A stretch of 64,000 nt of DNA from Gordonia zhenghanii (lineage in GTDB: Bacteria > Actinomycetota > Actinomycetes > Mycobacteriales > Mycobacteriaceae): assembly GCF_021738965.1 (NCBI RefSeq), contig NZ_JAKKOQ010000010.1, forward strand, positions 52,921 to 116,920. Direction: 5' to 3'. Every line of letters begins with the position of its first letter. The first letter of the stretch is position 1. A program made the translations under genes and the position numbers. Shown piece after piece: positions 1-9,892 of this stretch. Under the pieces are notes generated by a model that saw only the letters and a list, made by a program, of their open reading frames with translations, did not search any database and had not been told where the DNA came from.

Positions 1-524
1 AGACCGAGCCAGAAGAACTGACTGGACGAGACGTCGGCGTTGAGTAGGTCGATGGCTGTCGCGGCCACCAAAGACACGTTGGTTGGGTTGAAGAGGAACA
101 CACCGAGTCCGACGACGAATGATCGTCCGATGCCGTAGTCCCTCGAGGATTTGACGAGGCCGGGCAATTGCGGTGTGGCGGCTGCGAACTCGTCGAAAGT
201 CTGGGCCGCGGCGACCTTCGTCAACGTCGATTGCGCCTGCCGGTACGACCACACAGCGCCCAGGAAGCACAACGCCGCGATTGTCGCGTGCAACGAACGC
301 GCGAGGGCTGAGTCCGGGCGAGTCTCGGATACGCCGATGACCCCGAACAGTGCAAGCCACGAGGCGAGCGACCCTGCGGTGGCTACCGCCCAGCCGAGAA
401 GATAGCTCGCGTTCACAAGTAGCGGTCGCGACGACTGCAGCATTCCGAGCACTGCTAGGAACGCGATCGGGCTCGCCATGACACTCACGGTGATTGGCAG
501 CATCCGCCACAAGACGTCGAGCAT
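1..524 (-). CDS. GAP/Sap-family integral membrane protein, C-terminus cut by window edge
   Basis: The reverse strand is open from an ATG at 524 to the window edge (about 174 residues visible, no stop reached). The product has hydrophobic segments beginning within the first 30 residues (MLDVLWRMLPITVSVMASP), another near residues 40-65 and one near 80-95, then a polar stretch and a loop with a FNPTNV motif. Proline/asparagine-containing helices of this kind are typical of the GAP (glycopeptidolipid-addressing) / Sap family, which also resembles LysE exporters. Mycobacterial members help move glycolipids or sulfolipid to the cell surface. A second member lies at 7367-8020. Family placement is by eye. 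The specific cargo is unknown. Confidence 0.7.
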   Translation of the reverse strand, partial: MLDVLWRMLPITVSVMASPIAFLAVLGMLQSSRPLLVNASYLLGWAVATAGSLASWLALFGVIGVSETRPDSALARSLHATIAALCFLGAVWSYRQAQSTLTKVAAAQTFDEFAAATPQLPGLVKSSRDYGIGRSFVVGLGVFLFNPTNVSLVAATAIDLLNADVSSSQFFWLG

Positions 525-592
525 TGCCCTATCGTCGACCGGTCACGGTATGGAGGTGCGGAAGCCTCATCCTCTGAGGATGATGGCGCTGG

Positions 593-3154
593 TCAACGGG
601 TGAAACGTACCGCTTCGCGCCGTGAGCGGACATCTAGCTTGCGGTAGATGGCGCGCTGATGGGTCTTCACAGTGTTGATCGACACGCCGAGGTGCTCTGC
701 GATCTCCTGCATGGTGCGAGTCGTACGCAGTTGAGCGAAGACGTCGGATTCGCGTTCTGACAGGATGTCGAGAATACCTGTTCGCGTCGGCGGTGCCAGG
801 CATGCCGCGAGGAAGTCTTCGTGTCGCGTGCCCCACGCGAGGTGGCCGGTCAACATCTGACGCAGGTCGACGCCGTCGCCGGCGAAGAGCCTGCGGAGGT
901 CTTCGCCCGCAGCGACGTCGAGTGCATGCTCGAGTAGATCGTGGGCCCGGGTGGGCGTTCCGTCGTGAACCGCGACTTGAGCGTCGGTGAGTAGCGTTGC
1001 CACCCGGACATACGAGATGTCCTGGTACCGGGTGAGGCGATGCAGCATGTGGGCGGCGCGGCGGTGTTGTCGTGCGCGCCCTGCTATCCCGGCGAGTACG
1101 ACGGTGACCATCGGAGTGTTGTCGGTGTGCTCATACATCGAGACGATGCGCATCGCGCGGGAGTGATTGCCAGCAGCTTCGTTCAATACGGCGAGGGAAG
1201 CGTGACGGAAGGCGGACCAGGAGACGCCTTGGTCCACCCGACTCGGCATGCTGGAGAGTTCGTCGAGTGCCAGACGGCACCGGTCGGAGTCCCGGCTCGC
1301 CGCAGCGGCGAGGGCGAGCGTCATCCGTGCGGCGGCGCCGAAGAGCAGGGGCGAGTCGGCGGACCGAATGAGGCTGACCGATTCAATCATCGCGCTCTCG
1401 AGATCATTTTGCCAATAAGCGAGGAAGCCGGAGGCGAACAGAGCGCCACCTCCCGCGTACGCCGCCCACATGTCGTTGGAGAGGTCAGCGCTTGTCGATT
1501 CGATGACCTCTCGTGCATTCTGAAAGCGTCCGGCCCACGCGTGGCTGAACGCGAGATGGTTCCGGCTGTGATGTGCCAAGCCTAGAGCGCCTATGGCTTT
1601 CGCTTCGACGACCGCGGCGTCGAGGAACTCGACGGTGCGGCCAGGCGATCGGCGCAGGCGCATCTCGGTCCAGCCCAGAAGATAGAGCAGGTGCGCACGG
1701 TCTCTCGCCGTGGTGATCTCTGCCTCGAACCGGTGTCGCACAACGTCGCAGGCCTTCCCGAGTTCGTCGCGGTCGTCGATGAGGAACAGGTGTGCCTGTT
1801 CGAGAATGCCGGTGTAATCGGTGCCACTACCCGGCGGAGTGACGAAGTCTCGCGCGTGAGAGACCGCTCGGGCGTACAACATCGCGGCGTATGCCGACTC
1901 GCCGGTTGACCGATGTATGCATGCCCTCACCAGTAAGACGCGTGGATCGTCATCCCAGGGCGCGGGCAGTCCGGCACAGAACCGGTCGACGACCCCGGCA
2001 TCGGGTCCGATCAACGCACCGACCCACCGGCTGAGTACGACGCGGACGGCGTCCTCCGGCTGGTCCACGGCGAGCCAGTACTCGGCCGCCTCCAGCGGTC
2101 TGTCCGCTTCGACGAACGAGGCGGTGGCACACATCGAAGCGTGTGCCGTCTCAGGTCGAGATTCGGTAAGGATGTCCCGGCAGTGTCGAGCGAACAGTGA
2201 ATGCCACCGGTATACGGAACCCTTCGATGACTCGTACCGGTCGATGAACAGACCCGACGCGACGCATCGGTCCAGAAGGATCTCGCTGTCTGTGCGGCCA
2301 GTGACCTCGTTCGCGAGTGCGGGGGTGATAGCTCGGCAGCCGGAGGTCAGGAGTGCGAACTCGGCGAGGTCGGTGGGGAGTGAGGGCAGAACATAGTCCT
2401 TGACGTACGAATGGAAGACGCTGTGGTCAGCATCGGTACCCGGGTTCACCCCCGTCATTACGAGAACGCGGACGGCGATCGGCCAACCGTGTGTCGCGTC
2501 CCAGACGAAGTCCGGGGACAGTGCCGAGCCGTTGTCCTCGACGAGACGCACGACTTCGTCGATGTCGAAAGCGAGGTCGGCGGCACGAATGACTGCGCGA
2601 GGATTGGTCAGTGCGAACCGGCTCAACGCGAGCTCGGTGTAGGTAGTACCGATGATGATGACTCGCAGGTTCCCGTATCCGCCGTCGATCAGCGCCCCGA
2701 GCAGTCCCGTCGCCAGCGCATCCTTCGCCCGGTGCGCGTCGTCGATCACGAGGTACACGGGGTCGGTGATGCCGGTGAAGGCGTCGGTGATGTTGTCGAG
2801 GGCGGCCAGTGACGCACCGCTGAACGAATCGGCGCGGCGCAGCGATTCGTGACCGTCGGGGGACAGGTGACCGACTAGCGACAAGAGGGCGCGCAACACG
2901 ACCTTATGGATGCGGTCGGCGTCAGTGTCGAGGCGGCTCAGGGTGACCCATGCGACCTGATCGCGTCGGGTTGCGGCCCATTCCGCAACCGACGACGTCT
3001 TGCCATAGCCACTCGGTGCAACGACGAGGGCCGTGTGCGACTGGGTGATCCGCTCGTCGATGCAGCTCGTGAGTCGCGCGCGGCGAAGGTGGCCCGGCTG
3101 TTGGAGCGGCGGGTGGAATTGGAGGGAGGAAGACCATCCGCGAAAGTCGGTCAT
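593..3154 (-). CDS. LuxR-family transcriptional regulator with N-terminal ATPase (MalT/LAL type)
   Basis: The product has 853 residues, the usual size for large ATP-binding LuxR (LAL/MalT-like) activators. A Walker A loop, APSGYGKTS, lies at residues 46-54, followed by a STAND-type NTPase region, a long helical repeat region (about 350-780) and a C-terminal LuxR helix-turn-helix (about 790-850) with the signature SERESDVFAQL and the recognition helix INTVKTHQRAIYRKL. Such proteins are ATP- and ligand-gated activators. The gene diverges from the alkylsulfatase gene across a 192-base gap, so control of that gene or of itself is plausible but inferred. The inducer cannot be read from the sequence. 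Confidence 0.9.
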   Translation of the reverse strand: MTDFRGWSSSLQFHPPLQQPGHLRRARLTSCIDERITQSHTALVVAPSGYGKTSSVAEWAATRRDQVAWVTLSRLDTDADRIHKVVLRALLSLVGHLSPDGHESLRRADSFSGASLAALDNITDAFTGITDPVYLVIDDAHRAKDALATGLLGALIDGGYGNLRVIIIGTTYTELALSRFALTNPRAVIRAADLAFDIDEVVRLVEDNGSALSPDFVWDATHGWPIAVRVLVMTGVNPGTDADHSVFHSYVKDYVLPSLPTDLAEFALLTSGCRAITPALANEVTGRTDSEILLDRCVASGLFIDRYESSKGSVYRWHSLFARHCRDILTESRPETAHASMCATASFVEADRPLEAAEYWLAVDQPEDAVRVVLSRWVGALIGPDAGVVDRFCAGLPAPWDDDPRVLLVRACIHRSTGESAYAAMLYARAVSHARDFVTPPGSGTDYTGILEQAHLFLIDDRDELGKACDVVRHRFEAEITTARDRAHLLYLLGWTEMRLRRSPGRTVEFLDAAVVEAKAIGALGLAHHSRNHLAFSHAWAGRFQNAREVIESTSADLSNDMWAAYAGGGALFASGFLAYWQNDLESAMIESVSLIRSADSPLLFGAAARMTLALAAAASRDSDRCRLALDELSSMPSRVDQGVSWSAFRHASLAVLNEAAGNHSRAMRIVSMYEHTDNTPMVTVVLAGIAGRARQHRRAAHMLHRLTRYQDISYVRVATLLTDAQVAVHDGTPTRAHDLLEHALDVAAGEDLRRLFAGDGVDLRQMLTGHLAWGTRHEDFLAACLAPPTRTGILDILSERESDVFAQLRTTRTMQEIAEHLGVSINTVKTHQRAIYRKLDVRSRREAVRFTR

Positions 3155-3346
3155 AAGGGAGGACCCTACGTGGTTCAGTGCCGTCCTCGTGGGTCGTCGT
3201 CGAGACCGACGGTCGGTGAATTCGGCTCACCCGCAAAGAATGAGGTCATCTGTGCAGTGGTCCGGCGCACGGAAGCATTCGTGGCACGGGTTCGCACGAC
3301 TCAGTGCGGACTCGGGTGCGTGACCACCACCATCGAGGAGGAACCG

Positions 3347-5224
3347 ATGCCACAGCCAGACGCCAGTGAGTTCGTCGCCGCCGTCCACCGTCGAGCGGCC
3401 GAATCACTTCCATTCGACGACACCCGCGATTTCGATGACGCTGCCCGCGGCTTCATTGCGAAGCTCGAACCCGGAGTCGTCCGTGACGATGACGGCACGG
3501 TCGTCTGGGACAACGACGTATTCGAATTCTTGGATTCCGAACTCGAACCTGGCACTGTGCATCCGAGCTTGTGGCGCCAATCGCGATTGACGAGCATTCA
3601 AGGGCTCTTCGAAGTGGTAGCGGGAATCTATCAGGTGCGCGGGCTCGATCTCTCGAACCTGTCGATCATCGAAGGCGACGAGGGGGTCGTCGTCATCGAC
3701 ACGCTGACCTCTCGTGAGACGGCGGCTGCAGCGATGAGGCTGTACCGCGAGCATCGTGGAGACCGGCCAGTCAAAGCGATCATCCACACCCACTGTCACA
3801 TCGATCACTTCGGTGGCGTCCTCGGCGTCACCGACGCCGAATCCGTCGCCCGTGGTGACGTCGAGGTGATTGCGCCAGAGGGATTCGTTGAGCACGCGAT
3901 CGCTGAGAACGTGTACGCGGGCACCGCGATGGGCCGGCGTGCCGGGTACATGTACGGCGCAGCCCTTGCTCATGGCCCGTCCGGGCACGTCGGGGCAGGC
4001 CTCGGCCAGGCTCCTTCGACGGGGGCCGCAGGCATAGTGGTGCCGACCATCGACATCCATACCACCGGCGAGACCCTGACGATCGACGGTGTGGAGATGG
4101 AGTTTCAAATGGCGCCGGGTACGGAGGCCCCCGCCGAGATGCACGTCTATCTTCCGCAGTACCGCGCACTGTGCATTGCGGAGAACGCGACTCATACCCT
4201 GCATAACCTGCTCACCCTGCGGGGCGCTGTCGTCCGTGACCCGCACGGATGGTCGGGGTACCTGAATGAGGCGATCGACGTCTTCGGAGACCGCACTGAA
4301 GTCATGTTCTCACCGCACCATTGGCCGACGTGGGGGGCCGATCGCATCGTGGAGATGCTCACGCTCCAGCGTGATCTTTACGGCTACCTTCATGATCAGA
4401 CGCTGCGCATGATTAACCAGGGTTTACAGGGCGCTGAGATCGCTGAATCGATCCAGTTGCCTCCAGCATTGGAGAATGCGTGGCATGCGCGGGGCTACTA
4501 TGGTTCGGTCAGCCATAATGTCAAGGCGATCTACCAGCGGTATATCGGGTGGTTCGACGGCAATCCGGCGCGATTGTGGCCGCACCCGCCCGAAGCATTG
4601 TCGGCCCGCTACGTCGACGCCATCGGCGGTGTCGACCGGACCGTCGACGCGGCGCGGGTCGCCTACGAATCCGGCGATTATCGCTGGGCAGCGACCCTTC
4701 TCGACCATGTCGTCTTCACCGATCCCGAACACGTCGAGGGGCGTTCGCTGTATGCCGACACCCTCGACCAACTTGCGTACACGGTGGAGAACGGTACGTG
4801 GCGCAACTTTTATCTGTCCGGTGCAACCGAACTACGGGGAGCGAATTTCGGGACTCCGACCAACCCGAGCGCACCGGAGATCCTCGCGCAACTTTCGCCG
4901 GCGCAGCTCTTCGACTCGATCGCCATATCGATCAACGGGCCGAAAGCGTGGAATGAGCGCGTAACGCTCGATGTGACGTTCACTGATCTCGATCAGACAC
5001 ATCGCTTGGTTCTCAGCAACGGGGTCCTGGTCCACCGTCTGAGGCTGGACAAGGACGGAGATGCCGACGCGATTGTATCGGCCACCAAGCCGCGACTGTT
5101 GGCTCTGCTCGGAGGCGATGAGACGTCGCCGGGTATCGAGATAGTCGGCGATCCAGAAGCGTTGAGCCGACTGACTGGTGTCGTCGACGACGCCGACCCG
5201 GCGTTCGACATCATCGTGCCGTAG
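3347..5224 (+). CDS. Metallo-beta-lactamase-fold alkyl sulfatase (SdsA1/BDS1-like)
   Basis: Hydrolyses alkyl sulfate esters to alcohol and sulfate. The start is the ATG at 3347 behind a GAGGAGG Shine-Dalgarno at about 3335, giving 625 residues, close to the family's usual length. The open frame extends further upstream but has no good ribosome site there. The binuclear zinc motif is H149-x-H151-x-D153-H154 inside HTHCHIDHFGG. Downstream metal ligands lie in the region of residues 260-310 (TEAPAEMHVYLP and CIAENATHT). An alkylsulfatase dimerisation region follows, and the last ~110 residues are an SCP2-like domain (SPAQLFDSIAISINGPKAW). No signal peptide is visible. The next gene is a SulP transporter, which suggests a sulfate-ester or detergent scavenging role. 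Confidence 0.92.
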   Translation: MPQPDASEFVAAVHRRAAESLPFDDTRDFDDAARGFIAKLEPGVVRDDDGTVVWDNDVFEFLDSELEPGTVHPSLWRQSRLTSIQGLFEVVAGIYQVRGLDLSNLSIIEGDEGVVVIDTLTSRETAAAAMRLYREHRGDRPVKAIIHTHCHIDHFGGVLGVTDAESVARGDVEVIAPEGFVEHAIAENVYAGTAMGRRAGYMYGAALAHGPSGHVGAGLGQAPSTGAAGIVVPTIDIHTTGETLTIDGVEMEFQMAPGTEAPAEMHVYLPQYRALCIAENATHTLHNLLTLRGAVVRDPHGWSGYLNEAIDVFGDRTEVMFSPHHWPTWGADRIVEMLTLQRDLYGYLHDQTLRMINQGLQGAEIAESIQLPPALENAWHARGYYGSVSHNVKAIYQRYIGWFDGNPARLWPHPPEALSARYVDAIGGVDRTVDAARVAYESGDYRWAATLLDHVVFTDPEHVEGRSLYADTLDQLAYTVENGTWRNFYLSGATELRGANFGTPTNPSAPEILAQLSPAQLFDSIAISINGPKAWNERVTLDVTFTDLDQTHRLVLSNGVLVHRLRLDKDGDADAIVSATKPRLLALLGGDETSPGIEIVGDPEALSRLTGVVDDADPAFDIIVP

Positions 5225-5244
5225 GACCGAGGGAGGTGCGGCAC

Positions 5245-6927
5245 GTGTCAACCCGGCGCCTGACCGGCACACTGCGCGGATACCGTGTGGTCCCAGGACT
5301 GAACAAACAGAATGTCGCACGCGAAGCGATGGCCGGGATCACCCTTGTCACGATCGCGATTCCGCTCAATATCGGATACGCACAGATCGCCGGGCTGCCT
5401 CCGATCGCCGGCCTGTACGCCCTGATCATCCCGACGATCCTGTACGCGATCGTGATCTCGTCACGGCAGCTCGTCGCCTCGCCGGACGCCGCGGCGGCAG
5501 CGCTGGTGGCGTCGTCCATCGGCGGGCTGGCGGTGGCCGGAACCGATGACTATGCGGCGTTGGCGATGGCGCAGGCGATCATCTGCGGCCTGGTTCTACT
5601 GCTGATGTCGGTATTCCGTCTCGGCTTTCTCGCCAACTTCCTGTCCGAGCCGATCTTGACGGGCTTCGTCGGTGGCCTGGCCTTGGACATCCTGGTGTCG
5701 CAGACCGCGAAGATGCTCGGCGTGCACCTCGATTCAGGCGAGGAGTTCGTCGGCAAGCTCGTGGGACTGGTCACTGGGCTGCCCGACGCCAACGGATGGT
5801 CTGTCGTGATCGCTGCGGCGTCACTGGTCGTCCTCCTGTCCTGGCGGGTGCGGCTGCCACGCGTGCCGTGGGCGTTGATCGTGCTCGTCGGTGCGACTGT
5901 CGTCGTCGCCACAGTCCACCTGGACGAGCACGGGGTGTCCGTGCTGGGCGAGGTTCAGGGCGGGCCGCCGATCTTCACGTGGCCGTCCCTGAGTATCGCC
6001 CAATGGCTCGCGGTGGTGCCGTCCGCGATCGCATTGGCCATGGTCACCACCGTCGAGGGGTTGTTGGTGTCCCGGTCCTATGCGGAGAAACACGGTTACA
6101 CGGTGTCCCCCGACCGCGACTTGGCGGCGTTCGGCGTCGGCAACGTCGCGGCGGGCTTCACCGGCTCATTCTCGGTCGGCTCCTCCACGTCACGTACCGC
6201 AGCGATGGACGATGCGGGATCGCGTACACAACTGCCGTCGTTCGTCCTCGCAGTCGCAACCTTCTTTCTGCTGCTGTTCGGAACCGGCTTGCTCACCAGT
6301 ATTCCGTCGCCCGCCATCGGTGCGATCGTGGCCGTCGCAGTCGTCCCACTCTTAGGCATCGAGAAGTTCATCCGCATGTGGAGTCTGGACCGATTCGAGT
6401 TCTCGATCGCGGCCGTCTGTTTTGCGACGACGATCTTCGTCGGCTCGATCGCGGGGATCTTCGTCGCGTTCGTGCTTGCACTCGTGAACATCGCCCGTCG
6501 TGCATCGAATCCGGCGATCGATGTGCTGCACGCCGACGGGGCAGGTAGCGGCAGGCACAAGCGTCTCACTGCAGCGGACAAGACGGTCACCGCACCAGGA
6601 CTGATCGTGCTGCGGCCTGCTGCGCCACTGTTCTTCGCCAACGCCGACGTCGTCGTCCAAGCAGCGAAGGACTCCGTATCGGCCGCTGAGACGCCAGTGA
6701 AGCATCTGGTGATCGATATGGAAGCGGTGACCGATGTCGATGTGACGGCGAGCGATGCACTGGAGCGATTGCGCACGTGGCTCGCCGACAACGACATCAC
6801 GCTCGGGTTCAGTCGGCTCCGCGAGGCGATCACGCCCCGGCTACGGACGCTCGGAGTCCTCGGCGAGTCCGACCGAGTCTTCAGCACGAACAGGGAGGCC
6901 GCCGCGGAACTACGCATCGACGAATGA
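5245..6927 (+). CDS. SulP-family anion (sulfate-type) transporter with STAS domain
   Basis: Secondary transporter of sulfate or a related anion (bicarbonate is possible in this family). It has about 560 residues with the SulP N-terminus (GITLVTIAIPLNIGYAQIAG, then GLYALIIPTILYAI), 10-12 membrane segments up to about residue 430, and a C-terminal STAS domain (about 445-555; VIDMEAVTDVDVTASDAL). A GTG at 5236 is also in frame, but it overlaps the GGGAGG ribosome site at 5231-5236, so the GTG at 5245 with an 8-base spacing is the better start. It begins 20 bases after the alkylsulfatase stop, so the two are probably co-transcribed. Sulfate as the substrate is inferred from that context. Confidence 0.92.
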   Translation: MSTRRLTGTLRGYRVVPGLNKQNVAREAMAGITLVTIAIPLNIGYAQIAGLPPIAGLYALIIPTILYAIVISSRQLVASPDAAAAALVASSIGGLAVAGTDDYAALAMAQAIICGLVLLLMSVFRLGFLANFLSEPILTGFVGGLALDILVSQTAKMLGVHLDSGEEFVGKLVGLVTGLPDANGWSVVIAAASLVVLLSWRVRLPRVPWALIVLVGATVVVATVHLDEHGVSVLGEVQGGPPIFTWPSLSIAQWLAVVPSAIALAMVTTVEGLLVSRSYAEKHGYTVSPDRDLAAFGVGNVAAGFTGSFSVGSSTSRTAAMDDAGSRTQLPSFVLAVATFFLLLFGTGLLTSIPSPAIGAIVAVAVVPLLGIEKFIRMWSLDRFEFSIAAVCFATTIFVGSIAGIFVAFVLALVNIARRASNPAIDVLHADGAGSGRHKRLTAADKTVTAPGLIVLRPAAPLFFANADVVVQAAKDSVSAAETPVKHLVIDMEAVTDVDVTASDALERLRTWLADNDITLGFSRLREAITPRLRTLGVLGESDRVFSTNREAAAELRIDE

Positions 6928-6954
6928 CAGACGACACATATGAAGGGATAAGAC

Positions 6955-7362
6955 ATGACATCGACAGACAATCGGGACCCCAGTCCCGTCCGACAAGGCC
7001 TATCGGGAGTCACGACATTCGCGGCCGCCGTCCTACTGTTCGTGGCCGGACTTCTGGCCTTCCTCCAAGGGCTGTCCGCCGTCCTGAACGACGAACTCTT
7101 CGTCGTCGGGCCCGAATACACGTACGCGTTCGACACGACGACATGGGGATGGATACACCTAGTCGTCGGCATTCTGGGCATCCTCATCTCGATCGGCATG
7201 ATGACAGGTGCGACCTGGGCGCGAGTGTCGGCGATCGTGATCGCCGGGATCTCCATCGTCGCCAATTTCCTGTGGCTGCCTTACTACCCGTGGTGGTCGA
7301 TCCTGATCATCGCACTCGACGTGATCGTCATCTGGGCAGTCACGACGTGGCGGACGGACTAA
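6955..7362 (+). CDS. DUF7144-type four-helix membrane protein
   Basis: Small integral membrane protein of 135 residues with four hydrophobic segments (about 22-45, 65-85, 92-108, 113-130) and a W-rich centre (TTTWGWIHLVVGI, TGATWARVSAI). This pattern is common in actinobacterial DUF7144 proteins of unknown function. The ATG at 6955 follows GAAGGG at about 6943. It lies 27 bases after the SulP gene and 4 bases before the next gene, so it sits in the same likely operon. No catalytic motif is seen. Confidence 0.8.
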   Translation: MTSTDNRDPSPVRQGLSGVTTFAAAVLLFVAGLLAFLQGLSAVLNDELFVVGPEYTYAFDTTTWGWIHLVVGILGILISIGMMTGATWARVSAIVIAGISIVANFLWLPYYPWWSILIIALDVIVIWAVTTWRTD

Positions 7363-7366
7363 CGCT

Positions 7367-8020
7367 GTGGGAGCGGTCATCGGTGACCTGCTGCCTCTAG
7401 CGGTCGGGGTAGCAGTGTCGCCGGTGCCGGTCATCGCCGCCATCCTGATGCTGATGGGAGTTCATGCCCGAACCACGAGTCTGGGATTCGTGGCCGGGTG
7501 GGTCCTCGGAGTCGCAGTCGCGACGACCGTGTTCGTGTTCCTGGGGCAAGCGATGGACGGTGCAGCAGGGGGTCGCGGATGGATCAAGCTGGTACTCGGA
7601 GTCGCGCTGTTCGCCTTCGGCGTCCACCAGTGGAAGTCCCGATCAGGTGATGCGCCCGCACCGAAGTGGATGGGCGCGATCGACCAGATGGCTCCGCCCG
7701 CCGGCACAGGCATCGGTTTCGTGCTGGCCGCAGTCAACCCGAAGAACCTGATGCTGTGCGTCGCGGCCGGCATGACGATCGGCAGTGCGGGACTGGACGG
7801 TTCCGGGACCACCGTAGCCGTCATCGTATTCACAGTGCTCGCAAGTTCGACTGTGGCGGTGCCGGTGATCGCTTATCAGATCGCCGCCGACCGTCTTCGG
7901 ACTCCGCTGGATTCGCTGAAGGGATGGCTGCAGAAGAACAACCAGACCGTGATGGCCGTACTGATCCTCGTCATCGGTGCAGTCCTCATCGGCAAAGGCA
8001 TCGGCGGTGTGACCGCCTGA
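7367..8020 (+). CDS. GAP/Sap-family membrane protein (LysE-like)
   Basis: Integral membrane protein of 217 residues with about six hydrophobic helices. The N-terminus (LLPLAVGVAVSPVPVIAAIL) and the central VNPKNLMLCVAAG loop are typical of the GAP family, in which mycobacterial members support surface delivery of glycopeptidolipids or sulfolipid-1. It starts with GTG, 4 bases after the preceding stop. The partial gene at 1-524 belongs to the same family. Transport of a lipid or sugar conjugate is inferred from family knowledge. The cargo is not known. LysE-type amino-acid export is an alternative. Confidence 0.8.
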   Translation: MGAVIGDLLPLAVGVAVSPVPVIAAILMLMGVHARTTSLGFVAGWVLGVAVATTVFVFLGQAMDGAAGGRGWIKLVLGVALFAFGVHQWKSRSGDAPAPKWMGAIDQMAPPAGTGIGFVLAAVNPKNLMLCVAAGMTIGSAGLDGSGTTVAVIVFTVLASSTVAVPVIAYQIAADRLRTPLDSLKGWLQKNNQTVMAVLILVIGAVLIGKGIGGVTA

Positions 8021-8180
8021 GAAGTGTGCTCACAGGCGTCTCGGTATAGCCGATCGATATTTGACCAGACGGCCTGATCATCGCCCGTCACGGGTGAATA
8101 GACCTGCTCGCACGATCGGCGAGCTTCACGATCGACACAGCGGACCGGTATCGGTCCCACCTGAACTGGAAGGAATCACC

Positions 8181-8669
8181 ATGGCTGGAACTCTGACTGT
8201 CTGGAAATTCCCGACGCCTAGTGGCGCGGAGACGGCACTGACCACACTCAACGACCTGCAGAAGCAAGAGTTGATCACCGTGCACGACGCGGCGACGGTT
8301 TCATGGCCGGAGAACGCGAAGAAACCTAAGACGAAGCAGGCCAACAACCTCACGGCCGCGGGCGCGCTTGGGGGCACGTTCTGGGGGATGCTGTTCGGCC
8401 TCATCTTTCTGGTTCCACTGCTCGGCGCGGCCGTTGGTGCAGCGATGGGCGCTCTCACAGGGTCGCTCGGCGATGTTGGCATTGATGATGAGTTCATCAC
8501 CTCGGTGCGCGACAAGGTGACGCAAGGGACCTCTGCGCTGTTCGTCCTGACCTCGGACGCGACACTCGACCGCGTCCACGAAGCGTTCGCAGGGCAGTCG
8601 CCGGAACTCATTTCGACCAACCTTTCGCACGAGCAGGAAGCAATGCTGCACGACGTGTTCGCCGATTGA
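8181..8669 (+). CDS. DUF1269 domain protein (membrane-associated)
   Basis: The product has 162 residues. It starts at ATG 8181 behind GGAAGGA (8168-8174); an in-frame extension further upstream lacks a ribosome site. N-terminal part: a soluble ferredoxin-like fold region beginning TLTVWKFPTPSGAETAL. Middle (about 60-95): a glycine-rich hydrophobic hairpin (GALGGTFWGMLFG, GAAVGAAMGAL). C-terminus: another soluble region (GTSALFVLTSDATLDRVHEAF). This matches the DUF1269 family, whose function is not established. It stands 160 bases after the GAP gene and may have its own promoter. Confidence 0.88.
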   Translation: MAGTLTVWKFPTPSGAETALTTLNDLQKQELITVHDAATVSWPENAKKPKTKQANNLTAAGALGGTFWGMLFGLIFLVPLLGAAVGAAMGALTGSLGDVGIDDEFITSVRDKVTQGTSALFVLTSDATLDRVHEAFAGQSPELISTNLSHEQEAMLHDVFAD

Positions 8670-8676
8670 CGATCGT

Positions 8677-8708
8677 TGCGACGCGGTCCGTGATCGGGCT
8701 GCGTCGCA
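8677..8708. terminator. Stem-loop between convergent genes
   Basis: An 8-base perfect inverted repeat, TGCGACGC (8677-8684) and GCGTCGCA (8701-8708), separated by 16 bases, lies in the 67-base gap between the convergent DUF1269 and DUF389 genes. There is no T-run, so it could be a weak bidirectional terminator of the actinobacterial type. The long loop lowers confidence. Confidence 0.3.
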
Positions 8709-8736
8709 GTGTTCGTTCTCCGTCACTGCCGACAGA

Positions 8737-9723
8737 TCACGGTTGGCTCGAGATTCGGCTGCCCATGACATGGACGAGTACGACGCGCGGATGCCACGGA
8801 ACCAGTTCGTCGACAGATCGCTGCAAGTCAGCGAGGGGCGGAAGATCTGCGGGACCGAGAACGGTGACGGTTGCGGTGCTTCCCTGCAAGCTGACCTCGG
8901 CGACTTGCGCTCCGGTCGTGGCGTCCATCCAGCCGCGCGCCGCGTCGGCTATCTGTGCGGACCACAATGATGTCAACGAATTCACAGTCATCGGTATCGC
9001 GACCGCAACTAGTGCCGTCGCCACAATCGAGTACGCGCGCCAGCGACTGCCGAAGGCGGTGGCGTCCTTCTCCCGGTGGTAACCGGCGAGGGTCAATACG
9101 ATCATGGCCGTGAGTATCAGTGCGACGACGTTCGAGACGAACAGGATGAACGCGCCGAAAGCGAGCCCCAGAGCGTCGGAACCGAGGCACACGCCGACGA
9201 CTCCCAACGGGGGAACCAACGATATCGCGACGGCGACGCCCGGAAGGACGTCGCCGACGTCGCGCCGGGTGAGCGCGACCGATGCAACTACACCGGTCGC
9301 CAACGCTGCGGTCAAGTCCATTAGCTTCGGTGACGTCCGGCCAGTAACCTGGGAGTTAGTGAGTACGTCGGTGCCACTCGGCAGAAGCAACGCAAACGCG
9401 TACCCGAGTCCGATGACCACGATGACTCCCGCAGCGAGCAGTGCGACGCTCCGCAGAACAAGACGCGAGTCCCGGGAAACGAGCCCCAGGCCGATACCGA
9501 GAATCGGGATCGACAGCGGGGCGACGATCATCGCGCCGATCACCGTCGCTGTGGAATCGGACGCGACACCCGAGATCGCGATCACTGCGGCAAGGACCAG
9601 CATGATCCAGAACGCGGACTTCTTCGATGCGCAGTCGCCGACCGACAGGTCCAGGCGATCCCGGAGATCGGCTGTCGACCGTCGTTGATGATCGGGGACC
9701 AGAAGACTGCGTACGGCGGTCAT
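8737..9723 (-). CDS. DUF389 domain membrane protein
   Basis: The product has 328 residues with about six hydrophobic helices between residues 35 and 240, including the family-typical VIGAMIVAPLSIPILGIG and VGDVLPGVAVAISLVPPLG segments, then a soluble C-terminal region of about 80 residues. It matches DUF389 (TIGR00341-like) proteins, which have no proven function. It is convergent with the DUF1269 gene and divergent from the sulfoquinovose operon across a 169-base gap (9724-9892) that probably holds both promoters. Confidence 0.88.
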   Translation of the reverse strand: MTAVRSLLVPDHQRRSTADLRDRLDLSVGDCASKKSAFWIMLVLAAVIAISGVASDSTATVIGAMIVAPLSIPILGIGLGLVSRDSRLVLRSVALLAAGVIVVIGLGYAFALLLPSGTDVLTNSQVTGRTSPKLMDLTAALATGVVASVALTRRDVGDVLPGVAVAISLVPPLGVVGVCLGSDALGLAFGAFILFVSNVVALILTAMIVLTLAGYHREKDATAFGSRWRAYSIVATALVAVAIPMTVNSLTSLWSAQIADAARGWMDATTGAQVAEVSLQGSTATVTVLGPADLPPLADLQRSVDELVPWHPRVVLVHVMGSRISSQP

Positions 9724-9892
9724 CGGTGAACCTCGCGTCGTCGGGACGATCGCTCGTCGTTAACGGGTTGTGGTTTAGGTTGTGCCGTAATCCGGGATGA
9801 TCGGCGGAAGAATTCACCCGCTGTGGGTGAAGCGCAGAACGCGGGTGCAGGCAACGTCGCAGACTTCATTAGAAAGACGTGAAGGGTCTGGA

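Noticed and set aside
2906..3346. N-terminal extension of the alkylsulfatase into the LuxR gene
   Set aside because: The extension overlaps the divergent regulator in antisense and has no ribosome site, whereas ATG 3347 follows GAGGAGG.
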